Below, piece by piece: positions 26,918 through 36,070 of a DNA stretch of 59,264 nt. The translations under genes and the position numbers were made by a program. The notes beneath the pieces are model-generated. The model had not been told where the DNA came from. It saw only the letters and a program-made list of their open reading frames with translations, and made no database searches. Position 1 is the stretch's first letter; each line of letters starts with the position of its first letter. The DNA is from Dolichospermum sp. FACHB-1091 (lineage in GTDB: Bacteria; Cyanobacteriota; Cyanobacteriia; Cyanobacteriales; Nostocaceae). The stretch is from the NCBI RefSeq assembly GCF_014697585.1, contig NZ_JACJSB010000031.1:1-59264 (forward strand). Direction: 5' to 3'.

Positions 26918-26950
26918 AAAGAGCGAATAATAGTAAAAGTTTCGCTCTTT
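26918..26950 (-). terminator. Intrinsic terminator of the SLH porin gene
   Basis: Read on the minus strand: stem AAAGAGCGAA/TTCGCTCTTT with a 13-base loop, followed by TTTTTTCC. It lies 78 bp beyond the porin stop. Between the two (26971-27014) is a C-rich/G-rich dispersed repeat (CCCCCTGCTTAGCAAGGGG). Confidence 0.85.
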
Positions 26951-27027
26951 CTTCTGCTAGAATTTAGAAAATGAAAACCCCCTGCTTAGCAAGGGGAGGG
27001 TTAGGGTGGGGTTAACCTCAGTTAATT

Positions 27028-28725
27028 CTAGAAAGTGAAAGTGGTCCGTAAAGTACCAACATATTCGTTGAGGTTTCTGTTGTTATTCTCAGGATTTAAA
27101 ATGACTATTAAACCTGGAGTAACAAGGATATTATCAGAAAGCTTCACTTTGTACAGACCTTCTATATGATAAGAAGTGCCTGATTCTAGACCTGTATCTT
27201 TTATGTTATTGATAACAGATTGTCCATTTAGTTTAGCACCAGTGACTTTAGGTGAGCGACCGAAGATTAAACCCAAAGTATTACCTTCTTTACCGAAGTC
27301 TTTGATACCCAAGCTAGCAGCCCAATACCACATTTCAGCGCTTGCTGGAAGAGCCGCTTGTAAAGTGCTGGCTGTTGTATAACCTACTGAACCGCCTAAT
27401 GTGATCTTCGCATTAGGTTGGAAGCTAACTGCTAGACCATAGTTGTTAGATTCAATTCGAGTAGCATTCAAATTCCTACCCGCAACAGCTTGACTGACAT
27501 CATTTGTAAAAGGGTTATTAGCAACATTGCTGCCTGTATCTCCGAAAAGATTGAAACCGCTACCCTGATAAGCATGAGCATAGGTTAGACCAAGGTTGAT
27601 GGCTTTGTTGGGCTTCAAAGCCAACTGACCAAATATGGTATTATTACCATCGAATAGTCCGTTTCCTGCGACAGGATTAGCAGCATTATTGCTACCTGTG
27701 GCAAAATAAGCCGCGCTCAATGCTAGTTTATCATTGGGAGTGACGTTAACGGTGATACCAGCACCGTCATTTGCTAGACGATAAATGGGGCTGAAACGTC
27801 CGTAGCGAGATAAAGCACCTGTACCACTGCTTCTAAAGTCGGGGTTGAAAACATTGACGTTTTCGTTTAACTCAGCACCAGTAGCATCAATTTTGACACG
27901 AACTTTGTCCGTTAAATTGAAGGCGTAGTTGAGTTTGTCAATAGTTACGGTGTTCTTGTCATCACCGTCATAACCCAAACGGGTCATGTTAGTACCAGTG
28001 ATACCTTCATTACCGACAATATTCCGACCTTGCAAACGAGTTTGTAATTGGTCTGTACCAGTGAAGCTACTGTTTAAACTCAACCGCACTCGATTAGAGA
28101 AAGTTGTATTGGAGTCTAACTTGGTATTCCTAGGAGGATTATTAGCATTGGTAGGTGTTTTGTCGGCAAATGCTACCGTATCTCCAAAGGCTTGGGATAG
28201 GCTGAAAATAGCTTCCCCAGCTAGTTTGGTGGTGGTAGAGAATTGATTAGCTTCTAGTTCGCCGGTACGAGCTTCTAAAGCGTCTACTTGACCGCGAATA
28301 GTTGCCAATTCATTGCGATATTCTTCTTGCAACCGTTGCAAGGTGGCTAAATCCTGCTTCGTCACTAGGTCAGCAGTAGCAGTAGCAATAAGTTCATTAA
28401 CGCGGTCTAAGCAGGAATTTAAACCAGCCGCAAATTCATAACGACTCAAAGCACGATTACCACGGAAAGTACCGTTGGGATAACCAGCCGCACAACCATA
28501 ACGTTCAACTAGGGATTGTAATGCTTGAAACGCCCAATCTGTGGGCTGTACGTCGGAAAATTGAGAAACAGATGTTACTTGACCCAGGTTGTTGGAATCT
28601 TGGGATAATTCAGCAACACTTGTCACTTTACCATTAACTTCACCAGCAAAGGCGCTGTTACCAGCCAATAAGGTCAAGGCCACAGCAGGGCTAACTTTGA
28701 GGATATTCCAGAAAGCTTTTTTCAT
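27028..28725 (-). CDS. Iron uptake porin-type SLH/OprB outer membrane protein
   Basis: 565 residues: signal peptide 1-27 (cleavage at AFA-GE), then an SLH domain near 55-110 (FSDVQPTDWAFQALQSLVERYGCAAGYPNGTFRGNRALSRYEF). A short coiled coil with repeated Gln/Leu (DLATLQRLQEEYRNELATIRGQ) follows, then a beta-rich barrel ending in aromatic Phe (TFTF). This is the layout of the abundant cyanobacterial SomA-like porins, in which SLH ties the outer membrane to the cell wall. It carries its own terminator. Confidence 0.9.
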   Translation of the reverse strand: MKKAFWNILKVSPAVALTLLAGNSAFAGEVNGKVTSVAELSQDSNNLGQVTSVSQFSDVQPTDWAFQALQSLVERYGCAAGYPNGTFRGNRALSRYEFAAGLNSCLDRVNELIATATADLVTKQDLATLQRLQEEYRNELATIRGQVDALEARTGELEANQFSTTTKLAGEAIFSLSQAFGDTVAFADKTPTNANNPPRNTKLDSNTTFSNRVRLSLNSSFTGTDQLQTRLQGRNIVGNEGITGTNMTRLGYDGDDKNTVTIDKLNYAFNLTDKVRVKIDATGAELNENVNVFNPDFRSSGTGALSRYGRFSPIYRLANDGAGITVNVTPNDKLALSAAYFATGSNNAANPVAGNGLFDGNNTIFGQLALKPNKAINLGLTYAHAYQGSGFNLFGDTGSNVANNPFTNDVSQAVAGRNLNATRIESNNYGLAVSFQPNAKITLGGSVGYTTASTLQAALPASAEMWYWAASLGIKDFGKEGNTLGLIFGRSPKVTGAKLNGQSVINNIKDTGLESGTSYHIEGLYKVKLSDNILVTPGLIVILNPENNNRNLNEYVGTLRTTFTF

Positions 28726-28990
28726 AGGTTTTAATTTCTCTCACACACACCTAAACGAACTCAGTTTATGGTAAAGTCCCACTTGAGGAACTTACACATA
28801 AATTTTCTGATTTGATTCTACATCATAAATAACACTTAACACAACAGAATATTAAAATTTTTATACGAAGTTATAATTTTTTTATCTTATGATTATGATT
28901 GGGTAAACACAGGGTTATGAATCGGAATGTCTTGTCAAAAATAGTCTATGGTATTGGGGGGTTGTGAAGATCAAATCTGTAACCCAGAAT
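28726..28990. other. Porin promoter-side region
   Basis: AT-rich upstream region of the porin gene; no motif I can defend. Confidence 0.4.
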
Positions 28991-29145
28991 TACAGCACTT
29001 CCCGATGTCATGAGGTACAAGAACCCCACCCCCAACCCTCTCCAATATCAAAAGTTTATCCTTTTCTTCCCTCCGCAGCGGGGGGATTGAGAGCGGTGCG
29101 AGGAGGGGGCAAATGAAGTACTTCATAAGAGCGGAAACCCCTGTA
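28991..29145. mobile_element. Dispersed inverted-repeat element, family B, copy 2
   Basis: 155 bp matching 22786-22940 end to end, with the same imperfect inverted ends (TACAGCACTTCCCG / CGGAAACCCCTGTA). Differences are scattered substitutions, indicating some age. It sits downstream of phoU. Confidence 0.8.
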
Positions 29146-29215
29146 TCAAGCGTTTGGTGCGTTACGAAGACAGCTAACACACCCTACGGGAATTAATTTC
29201 TGCCGGAAATCCAAT

Positions 29216-29893
29216 TTAACAACGTTGACCAGTTACAATATATGTGACTCGTTGGGCAATGTTGGTAGCGTGATCTGCCATGCGTTCTAAACACCGAATT
29301 GCTAAGGTTAAGAGTAAAATTGGTTCAATTACTCCCGGAAAATCCTGAATGTGGGCAAAAGTTTGATAAAGATGCTCATAAGCATTGTCTACAGCGTCAT
29401 CTAACTGATTCATCCGTTGTCCACCGGTTTCGTCTAAATCTGCTAAAGCAACTAAGCAGGTTGCTAACATTGCTTGGGCGTGTTGAGACATAATAGCGAT
29501 CTTTGGTAGAGAACTATGGGGAGGATAGGGAAAGATTTTAATGGCAATATCTGCCAATTCCTTAGCATAATCCCCAATGCGTTCTAAATCGCGGACTAAT
29601 TGCATAAAAGCACTTAAACACCGTAGATCCTGTTCCGTGGGTGATTGATGGGTAATAATGGTGGTGCAGTCTGATTCTATTTGCCGATAAAAGCGGTCAA
29701 TTTTTTTATCTAGTCGGGGTATTTGTTCTGCTGCCATTAAATCGCGGTTAAATAGGGCTTGGTGACAGAGCCGAAATGATTGTTCTACTAAAGCACCCAT
29801 ACGTAATAAATCCCGCTCTAAACGCCTAATGGAACGTTTTATTTGGGGTGTTTCATGATTCGGTGTATAAAGTACAGTTTCCACGCTGGTCAT
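29216..29893 (-). CDS. phoU: Phosphate signalling regulator PhoU
   Basis: 225 residues from the ATG at 29893; a longer frame to a TTG at 29929 exists but the family begins at MTSVETVLY. Two PhoU helical bundles with the E/D-rich metal-binding motifs (ERIGDYAKELADIAI near residue 112 and ERMADHATNIAQRVTYI near the C-terminus). PhoU represses the phosphate two-component system through the Pst transporter. Third gene of sphR-sphS-phoU. Confidence 0.9.
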   Translation of the reverse strand: MTSVETVLYTPNHETPQIKRSIRRLERDLLRMGALVEQSFRLCHQALFNRDLMAAEQIPRLDKKIDRFYRQIESDCTTIITHQSPTEQDLRCLSAFMQLVRDLERIGDYAKELADIAIKIFPYPPHSSLPKIAIMSQHAQAMLATCLVALADLDETGGQRMNQLDDAVDNAYEHLYQTFAHIQDFPGVIEPILLLTLAIRCLERMADHATNIAQRVTYIVTGQRC

Positions 29894-29925
29894 ATTAAAA
29901 AAACTATATATTGTCTTAACTATAG

Positions 29926-31236
29926 TCAAGACTCAGTTGAATTTGTGATCATTTGCGGAAATTGAACTTGTATCCAAGCGCCACCAGTGTCTGGATGGTT
30001 CATGGCCTGAATTGAACCACTATGGGCAATAACTATTTGCTGGACAATGGCCAAACCTAAGCCACTACCAGCAATTCCCGTTGTAGAATTTACTTCATTG
30101 ACTGGTGAACGATAACGGGCTTTATCCCCTCGATAAAACCGTTCAAATACATGAGGTAAGTCACTAATAGCAAAACCAATACCGGCATCAATAATATTTA
30201 TTTCCACTATGTGCCTGTGGTCAACAGTAATTATTTTAGTCTCAATGTGAATAGTTGTCCCAGGGGGACTATATTTGATGCTATTATCTAGTAGGTTAAC
30301 AAATACTTGATAAAGTCGGGATCTATCTCCTTGAATTTTAATACTTTCTAAACCAGAATAGGCTATAGTTAAAGATTGAAGTTGGGCAATTGGTTCTAGG
30401 GTTTGCCATGCTGAGGTGATAAGCGATCGCATTTCCACCATTTCTAAACTTAACTGCATGGTGGGGTTATTTTCTATTTGTGTCAATTCTAACCAACTTT
30501 GTACTAAATTAATTAGTCGGTCAACTTCTTGCATCAGCCTATTAACCCAACGATCTAAGGGTGGTTCTAACCGAGTTAAGAGGGTTTCCACTACTAGACG
30601 AATTGCAGTTAGGGGTGTTCTGAGTTCGTGAGCTAAATCGGAAAAAGAGCGATCGCGTTCTTGCTTGATATCTAGCACCGGCTGGCAATTTTCCAAAAAT
30701 ACGCCTACTTGTCCTGTTGGTAAAGGTAAAGTAGAAGCCCGTAGGAACATAGACTTTAATTGTGTCATCACCTTAGCATCTTCACAAGGGGGATGAAAAA
30801 CCCATTCTTGTACCTGCGGTTTTTGCCAATCACGAGTTTGTTCAATTAACTGATCTAATTCGTAGGATCTGACCAATTCTAATAATAACCGGACTTGTCC
30901 TGGTTGCCATCTTTGGAGATATAATATTTCCCGTGCTTGCTGGTTACACCACAGGAGTTGGTTTTCTTCGTCTACTTGTAAATATCCCAGGGGTGCAAAA
31001 TCCAGCAATTCCTGATAGGTAGATAGGGACTGCTGTAGATATTGTCGCTGTCTATTGACTATGGCAATTTCCTGACGTAAGCGAGGTCTGAGCAGCAGTT
31101 TGATATTCGTCATTTTCTGGGAATGAGAATTTAACGGTTGCAGTAACCGCTCTAGATACCAGTTCAGATGAACTAGTTGCCAAACCCAAAAACCAAGGCC
31201 GACAGCTAAACCCAGTAAAAATCCCAGTAAGAACAT
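29926..31236 (-). CDS. sphS: Phosphate-sensing histidine kinase (SphS/PhoR-like)
   Basis: 436 residues from the ATG at 31236 (a GTG at 31263 is possible). One N-terminal membrane helix (MFLLGFLLGLAVGLGFWVW), then a PAS region (LLDFAPLGYLQVDEENQLLWCN), HisKA with DLAHELRTPLTAIRLV (phospho-His203), and HATPase with NLLDNSIKYSP and GSGLGLAIVQQIV. This fits SphS, which senses low phosphate and needs its N-terminal extension. The response regulator lies 53 bp upstream and phoU 32 bp downstream. Confidence 0.9.
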   Translation of the reverse strand: MFLLGFLLGLAVGLGFWVWQLVHLNWYLERLLQPLNSHSQKMTNIKLLLRPRLRQEIAIVNRQRQYLQQSLSTYQELLDFAPLGYLQVDEENQLLWCNQQAREILYLQRWQPGQVRLLLELVRSYELDQLIEQTRDWQKPQVQEWVFHPPCEDAKVMTQLKSMFLRASTLPLPTGQVGVFLENCQPVLDIKQERDRSFSDLAHELRTPLTAIRLVVETLLTRLEPPLDRWVNRLMQEVDRLINLVQSWLELTQIENNPTMQLSLEMVEMRSLITSAWQTLEPIAQLQSLTIAYSGLESIKIQGDRSRLYQVFVNLLDNSIKYSPPGTTIHIETKIITVDHRHIVEINIIDAGIGFAISDLPHVFERFYRGDKARYRSPVNEVNSTTGIAGSGLGLAIVQQIVIAHSGSIQAMNHPDTGGAWIQVQFPQMITNSTES

Positions 31237-31289
31237 GGAAGTTGTTAGTTGGTGTATTATCACTCAAAGCTAACAACTATCTTGACTAA

Positions 31290-32042
31290 TTACCCAAATC
31301 TGTAACCAAAACCTCTCACAGTAACAATACATTCTGGATGACTGGGATCTATTTCTAATTTTTCTCGTAACCAGCGGATATGAACATCAACGGTTTTGCT
31401 ATCCCCAACAAAATCAGGTCCCCACACCTGATCTAGTAATTGCTCCCGTGACCATACCCGACGGGTATAATTCATAAAGAGTTCTAACAGCCGAAACTCT
31501 TTAGGAGACAAATTTACCTCCTCTCCACGCACCATAACCCGACACTCACGAGCATTTAAAGTTATATCTTTGTGCTTGAGGATAGGGATTTGTGGTAATA
31601 TGCTTAAACGTTGGCGACGAAGTAACGCCCGACACCGCGCTACTAATTCCCGCATACTAAATGGTTTGGTGAGATAGTCGTCAGCACCCACTTCTAACCC
31701 TAGCACCCGGTCGGTTTCACTACCTTTAGCACTGAGCATTAAAATCGGTACTGAGTTCCCTTGATGACGTAAAAAACGGCAAATATCGAGACCATTGATC
31801 TGGGGCAACATTAGATCTAATATCACTAAGTCTAAAGATAATTCCTCAGAATTATGTTCATAACTTTTGAGATATTCTACCGCTGCCCGGCCATCACTAG
31901 CCGTGATAATATCATATCCTTCCGCCTCTAAGGACACAACTATCATTTCTCGAATCAATTCTTCATCTTCGACTATGAAGATACGGCTGGTTTTTCCAAT
32001 GTCCGCTTTCGCAGAATATTTAGCTAATTCGCTGGTATACAT
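31290..32042 (-). CDS. sphR: Phosphate response regulator (SphR/PhoB-like)
   Basis: 250 residues: receiver domain with DEE near 26-28, Asp76 in LVILDLMLP and the Lys in YLTKPFS, then an OmpR/PhoB winged helix (LSPKEFRLLELFMNYTRRVWSREQLLDQVWG...VDVHIRWLREKL). Orthology to SphR is inferred from the gene order. It lies first in the operon, with ATG at 32042. Confidence 0.85.
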   Translation of the reverse strand: MYTSELAKYSAKADIGKTSRIFIVEDEELIREMIVVSLEAEGYDIITASDGRAAVEYLKSYEHNSEELSLDLVILDLMLPQINGLDICRFLRHQGNSVPILMLSAKGSETDRVLGLEVGADDYLTKPFSMRELVARCRALLRRQRLSILPQIPILKHKDITLNARECRVMVRGEEVNLSPKEFRLLELFMNYTRRVWSREQLLDQVWGPDFVGDSKTVDVHIRWLREKLEIDPSHPECIVTVRGFGYRFG

Positions 32043-32158
32043 TAATTTTTTAAGTGTATAACAAAGTCTAGTATATGGGAAATCATGCCCAGAAGATATT
32101 GATTTTAATTTTTTCTATTTGGTTTATTTGTAAATTTTTGTAGCAGTAATTTTCCGTG
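32043..32158. other. sphR operon upstream region
   Basis: The operon promoter must lie here or inside the following repeat. No Pho-box-like direct repeat was convincing by eye. Confidence 0.3.
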
Positions 32159-32382
32159 AACAGGGAACAGGGAACAGGGAATAGGGAACAGGGAATAGGG
32201 AACAGGGAACAGGGAACAGGGAATAGGGAACAGGGAACAGGGAACTCTTAACTGGGAACAGGGAATAGGGAATAGGGAACAGGGAACAGGGAACTCTTAA
32301 CTGGGAACAGGGAACTCTTAACAGGGAACAGGGAACTTTACTTTTTGTTACTTATGTCGGTTTTTTTCCGTTCACCTACTTA
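32159..32382 (+). mobile_element. TIR element with long heptamer core (family S), copy 3, left arm missing
   Basis: From 32159 to about 32336 there are mixed AACAGGG/AATAGGG heptamers with interspersed AACTCTTAACTGGG. Then comes the conserved right arm (ACTTTACTTTTTGTTACTTATGTCGG..GTTCACCTACTTA) to 32382. The left 40-bp arm is absent. Confidence 0.8.
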
Positions 32383-32435
32383 TCATCCTTTTGTAGTCAG
32401 GGCTTTAGTTAATGTCCGGGATTGAAGTATCTGAA

Positions 32436-33005
32436 TTAACTATGTATGCTACCATCAGGCATAATCGCACCTGTTAAGAATGTTTCGCTCATATCTGTAG
32501 CATTTAAGTTTGCACCTGTTAAATTAACTTCGCACAAATTAGCCTCGCTTAAATCAGCACCGCTCAAGTCTGCTCCTTGTAAGTCTGCTTTCCACATTCT
32601 CACACCCCCCATTTTCGCACCACTCAGGTTTGCACCCCGGAGATTTGCAGCAGAAATTGAGGCCATGTGTAAATTAGCATCACACAAGTTAGCACCACTT
32701 AACAATGCGCCGCTGAGGTCAGATTCGTTTAAATGTGCCATTTCCAATGTAGCTTGAGTTAAATCAGAACCACAGAGAATAATTTCAGATAAGTGCGCCC
32801 CTTTTAACTTTGCCCCTTGTAAATTGGCTTTACTCAAATTAGCTCCACTTAAAAAAGCATCTGTCAGATTTGCTCCTCTTAAATCTGCTCTACCAAAATC
32901 TACACCACCCAAATTGACTCCTTCTAGGTTTGCTCCTTTTAATACAATGCCATTAAAACTTCTTTCTCCTGTCGCGTATCTAGCTAAAAGTTCTTTAACA
33001 TTCAT
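32436..33005 (-). CDS. Pentapeptide repeat protein
   Basis: 189 residues, nearly all A(N/D)LXX pentapeptides: about 30 tandem repeats from residue 20 (GIVLKGANLEGVNLGG) to 185. This forms a right-handed quadrilateral beta helix. Cytoplasmic, no signal peptide. Function cannot be assigned; some such proteins bind gyrase, many in cyanobacteria are of unknown role. The gene lies between two family S copies that point the same way. Confidence 0.85.
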   Translation of the reverse strand: MNVKELLARYATGERSFNGIVLKGANLEGVNLGGVDFGRADLRGANLTDAFLSGANLSKANLQGAKLKGAHLSEIILCGSDLTQATLEMAHLNESDLSGALLSGANLCDANLHMASISAANLRGANLSGAKMGGVRMWKADLQGADLSGADLSEANLCEVNLTGANLNATDMSETFLTGAIMPDGSIHS

Positions 33006-33013
33006 ATATATAC

Positions 33014-33263
33014 CTTGATAAAGGGAACAGGGAATAGGGAACAGGGAACAGGGAATAGGGAATAGGGAATAGGGAATAGGGAATAGGGAACAGGGAATAG
33101 GGAATAGGGAATAGGGAACTCTTAACTCTTAACTCTTAACTCTTAACTCTTAACTCTTAACTCTTAACTCTTAACTCTTAACTCTTAACTCTTAACTCTT
33201 AACAGATTTTGGACAACTTTACTTTTCGTTACTTATGTCGGTTTTTTTCCGTTTACCTACTTA
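33014..33263 (+). mobile_element. TIR element with long heptamer core (family S), copy 4, left arm missing
   Basis: From 33019 come AACAGGG/AATAGGG heptamers, then from about 33117 at least a dozen AACTCTT heptamers. The right arm runs from GATTTTGGACAACTTTAC to GTTTACCTACTTA at 33263. The arm contains an ATG (33235) that opens a false in-frame start for the next gene. Confidence 0.85.
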
Positions 33264-33297
33264 CAATATAACAGTTAACCTTAATGCTTTTGTATTT

Positions 33298-33885
33298 ATG
33301 GATAATAGCAATTTAAAACTAGGCAAACATCTAACTTTAGAAGAATTTTGTACCTGCACTCAAACCTATCAGAAATACGCCAAAAATATCAACCCCTATC
33401 CTCAAAATCTACCGGAAGTAATTCCGGCTTTACAGGATTTAAACAAATTTATCATTGACCCAATTATAGATTATTTTGGTAGGGATAAATTTGATCTTAC
33501 CTACGGTTTTTGTTCTTCAGACTTAAAAAAGTATCTTGAGAAAAAAGACCCAGTTACAGGTCAAAAAAATGGGCGTGTAGCCCCAAATCTTGACCAACAT
33601 ATCAGCCATGAAATTAACAAAAATGGTCAATATTACTGTCAAAGATTAGGTGCGGCCTGTGATTTTCTAATTAGAGACTTACCCAGCACAGAATTAGTAG
33701 AATGGATATTACAAAGTAAACTACCTTTTGATTCCCTGTATTTTTATAGTAACTATCAACCAATTCACATTAGTTATGGACAACAACATAAACGGGATAT
33801 TTGGACATTTAATAACTTAGGAACACCGACAAAAAAAGGAATTGAAAACTGGATAAAACTAGCAAAACAAACAAAACAAACTTAA
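33298..33885 (+). CDS. M15-like peptidase-fold protein, probably catalytically degenerate
   Basis: 195 residues from the ATG at 33298; the longer frame from 33235 begins inside a repeat. The pattern LTLEEFCTCT near 12-21, LTYGFCSSDL near 67 (as in the SGYRS region of M15_3 domains), CQRLGAACDF (114-123) and IHISYG (156-161) follows the Peptidase M15 layout H-x2-G-x3-D and H. At the first metal-ligand position Gln115 replaces His, so zinc binding may be lost. Three Cys lie near the N-terminal half. It ends 7 bp from the convergent methyltransferase-like gene. Family call is moderate; role unknown. Confidence 0.65.
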   Translation: MDNSNLKLGKHLTLEEFCTCTQTYQKYAKNINPYPQNLPEVIPALQDLNKFIIDPIIDYFGRDKFDLTYGFCSSDLKKYLEKKDPVTGQKNGRVAPNLDQHISHEINKNGQYYCQRLGAACDFLIRDLPSTELVEWILQSKLPFDSLYFYSNYQPIHISYGQQHKRDIWTFNNLGTPTKKGIENWIKLAKQTKQT

Positions 33886-33892
33886 TAAACTT

Positions 33893-36037
33893 TTATTCCT
33901 CCTCTGTGCGACTCTCGGACTGTGCGTGAGTAACATTCTTCTTTTTTTGTCGAGTTTTCAAAGCTGCTTTAAGTGCTTTTAATTTATAAGCGTCCGCATC
34001 TTTGCACCAACTTAACCTATAACCGTTAATAACAGTGCAGTTTTCTTTTAAGCATTTTTTCCAGCCAGAAAGATGACTAATACTGTGCCAATTATCGAAA
34101 AGTCCTCTATTTTCTTCTTGACGAGTTAATTTAGCAAATTTCTCATACTGGGGATAATCGGGAGTGACTAAAGTATCTATTTGGTGTAATATTGGTGGGT
34201 CATCTTCTAGATGATAATCTTGATAAGTAACTTGCAAGTCTCTTAAATCAATTGTCATCACTTTTGATAAAACTGGGTGGGGGTTGGTATCAAAATCAGG
34301 GTAAAATAAATAGGATATTTTCGGTGTTTTTAGATGGAATTTAATCACATTTGCGGCTTCTAATCTGCCAATGGTGCGACTAGCGCAGCCTTCATAAAGC
34401 CGTAATAAAGGGTCTATTGCTTGTAATGCGGAAATATGTACCAAAAGAGAATTAGGAAGTTTTTTACCTACTTTGCTTTCTTGACAACGTTTAATGATTA
34501 GTTCTGTATTTCCTAAACTACGTAACATTTGATCGGCGTCTAAACAAGCTTGTTTATAACTACTATATAAACCAATTATGTCCTCTTTTACCGCTGGTGC
34601 TAATTGTCCTAATCTGGGACGACGGCTAAAATTACACAGTGCTAAATAAACCATTAGATCTTGACGGCGTTTGTCAGCGATCGCTTGCCATTCTTCTGAG
34701 TCTGTTGCCTGTATAATGACATTAAAAGCCCGGCGTAAACTCCCAAATTCCTGAGCAATTTCGGCTGCTTGGGGTAATTCACCTTTAATGGGAAGTCTTC
34801 CCCGTTCCGTGATAAAATTCATCAGGGGAGTCAATAATTCTTGGTATTCTTGAAACTGTTTCACACAATTACGTATTCTAGGGGTAGTAGCACGAGACCG
34901 GAAACGAGAAACCCGAAATAACTCCGCGTTAGCTTCATCTCGAAAGACAAAATAAATACCCAAGGCCACGGGAATAGCGTCCACTCCTAACACTTGGTCA
35001 ATGTAAATTTTTAATTCTTCTTGTTCATAATATTTCTGAAATGTGTTACGATTAGTAATCACTCCGTCGCCATAGGCAATGACACCGCGTTTAATGTCGG
35101 CTATCAACACCTGGGCAGCTACTAACAGTACCTTTTGAGTCAGTTCCCAGGCTTGAATTAGGGCTTCCCGGCGCTCGCTAGTATTTTCAATGACATTGAT
35201 CACAAAACCAATATTAACAATATCCGCAGCCATGGGCGGTGTATCTGGGGAATAGTACGGGTCCCAGCCAGAACTTATATAACCTTGTTCAGCCATACGA
35301 GTCACATCTCCACCATGGCCACAACCGTAATCAAAAAAGGTGGTTTCTGGGCTAAATAAGCCAGATTCCAGGGCTAAACGGACGGGACGGGATAAATCAG
35401 GACGGATAATTGCGGCTTTGTGACGCTCTATTTTGGGGACTATGGTTGTGGCTACAGAACGGCTTTCCCGTTGAATTAAGTGATGTCCCTGAATTTCCAC
35501 TCCAAAAATTTGTAGCCTTTGTTGCCAACCTAACTTAGTGCCAATGCCTTTAGTCTGATTAAGTAGACCTAAAGTTACTTGAGCGCGAGTTAAAGCAGCG
35601 AACTCCGCATACAAAGGATATTCTGGGGTAACAAAAGTTTCTTTGCGGTGTAAAACGGGGGGGTTTTGGGAATCGCTATAATCCCGATAACCAACTTCTA
35701 GAGTTTCTAAATCTACCTGAATACTGTAGTGTAAAGACGGATGAGGGTCTGTATCAAATTCAGGATAAAATAAATAGGAAATTTTGGGTTTATTAGTGCT
35801 AAATTTAACTATGGTTGCTGACTGAACTTGAGGTAAAGCCCTACGAACACAACCTTCATATTCTTGAAGCCAGGGGTCAAGAGTATGTAATGCTAAAACA
35901 TGAATGTAAAAAGCATCAGGTAAAATTTTGCCAAAAGGACTATTTTGGCAATATTGAATTATGTTACTCAGTTCAAGAGGATAAAACTTGGAGAGGTTTT
36001 CCTCAAGGGTATGGGTGATATTGTCAGGTTCAAACAT
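33893..36037 (-). CDS. DNA phosphorothioation-associated putative methyltransferase
   Basis: 714 residues from the ATG at 36037; 20 extra residues upstream derive from a repeat. A central Rossmann SAM-methyltransferase domain has motif I FFDYGCGHGG (234-243) and GFVINVIE (277-284). It is flanked by two copies of one about 140-residue module: residues 36-175 (GKILPDAFYIHVLALHTLDP.. ISYLFYPEFDTDPHP) and 524-663 (GKKLPNSLLVHISALQAIDP.. ISYLFYPDFDTNPHP). This matches the family described as a phosphorothioation-associated putative methyltransferase (TIGR04096, from memory). No dndA-E or pbe genes are in view, so it is orphaned here. Possible roles: nucleic-acid modification or protection. Confidence 0.8.
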   Translation of the reverse strand: MFEPDNITHTLEENLSKFYPLELSNIIQYCQNSPFGKILPDAFYIHVLALHTLDPWLQEYEGCVRRALPQVQSATIVKFSTNKPKISYLFYPEFDTDPHPSLHYSIQVDLETLEVGYRDYSDSQNPPVLHRKETFVTPEYPLYAEFAALTRAQVTLGLLNQTKGIGTKLGWQQRLQIFGVEIQGHHLIQRESRSVATTIVPKIERHKAAIIRPDLSRPVRLALESGLFSPETTFFDYGCGHGGDVTRMAEQGYISSGWDPYYSPDTPPMAADIVNIGFVINVIENTSERREALIQAWELTQKVLLVAAQVLIADIKRGVIAYGDGVITNRNTFQKYYEQEELKIYIDQVLGVDAIPVALGIYFVFRDEANAELFRVSRFRSRATTPRIRNCVKQFQEYQELLTPLMNFITERGRLPIKGELPQAAEIAQEFGSLRRAFNVIIQATDSEEWQAIADKRRQDLMVYLALCNFSRRPRLGQLAPAVKEDIIGLYSSYKQACLDADQMLRSLGNTELIIKRCQESKVGKKLPNSLLVHISALQAIDPLLRLYEGCASRTIGRLEAANVIKFHLKTPKISYLFYPDFDTNPHPVLSKVMTIDLRDLQVTYQDYHLEDDPPILHQIDTLVTPDYPQYEKFAKLTRQEENRGLFDNWHSISHLSGWKKCLKENCTVINGYRLSWCKDADAYKLKALKAALKTRQKKKNVTHAQSESRTEEE

Positions 36038-36070
36038 GAATCTGTCATCTTGTAGAAATAGAGATAACCT

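Noticed and set aside
32446-32757. Open frame opposite the pentapeptide gene
   Set aside because: Shadow produced by the five-codon periodicity of the real gene on the minus strand.
32159-33203. Possible CRISPR array in the GGGAACA/AACTCTT region
   Set aside because: Units are 7 bp with no unique spacers; no cas genes nearby.
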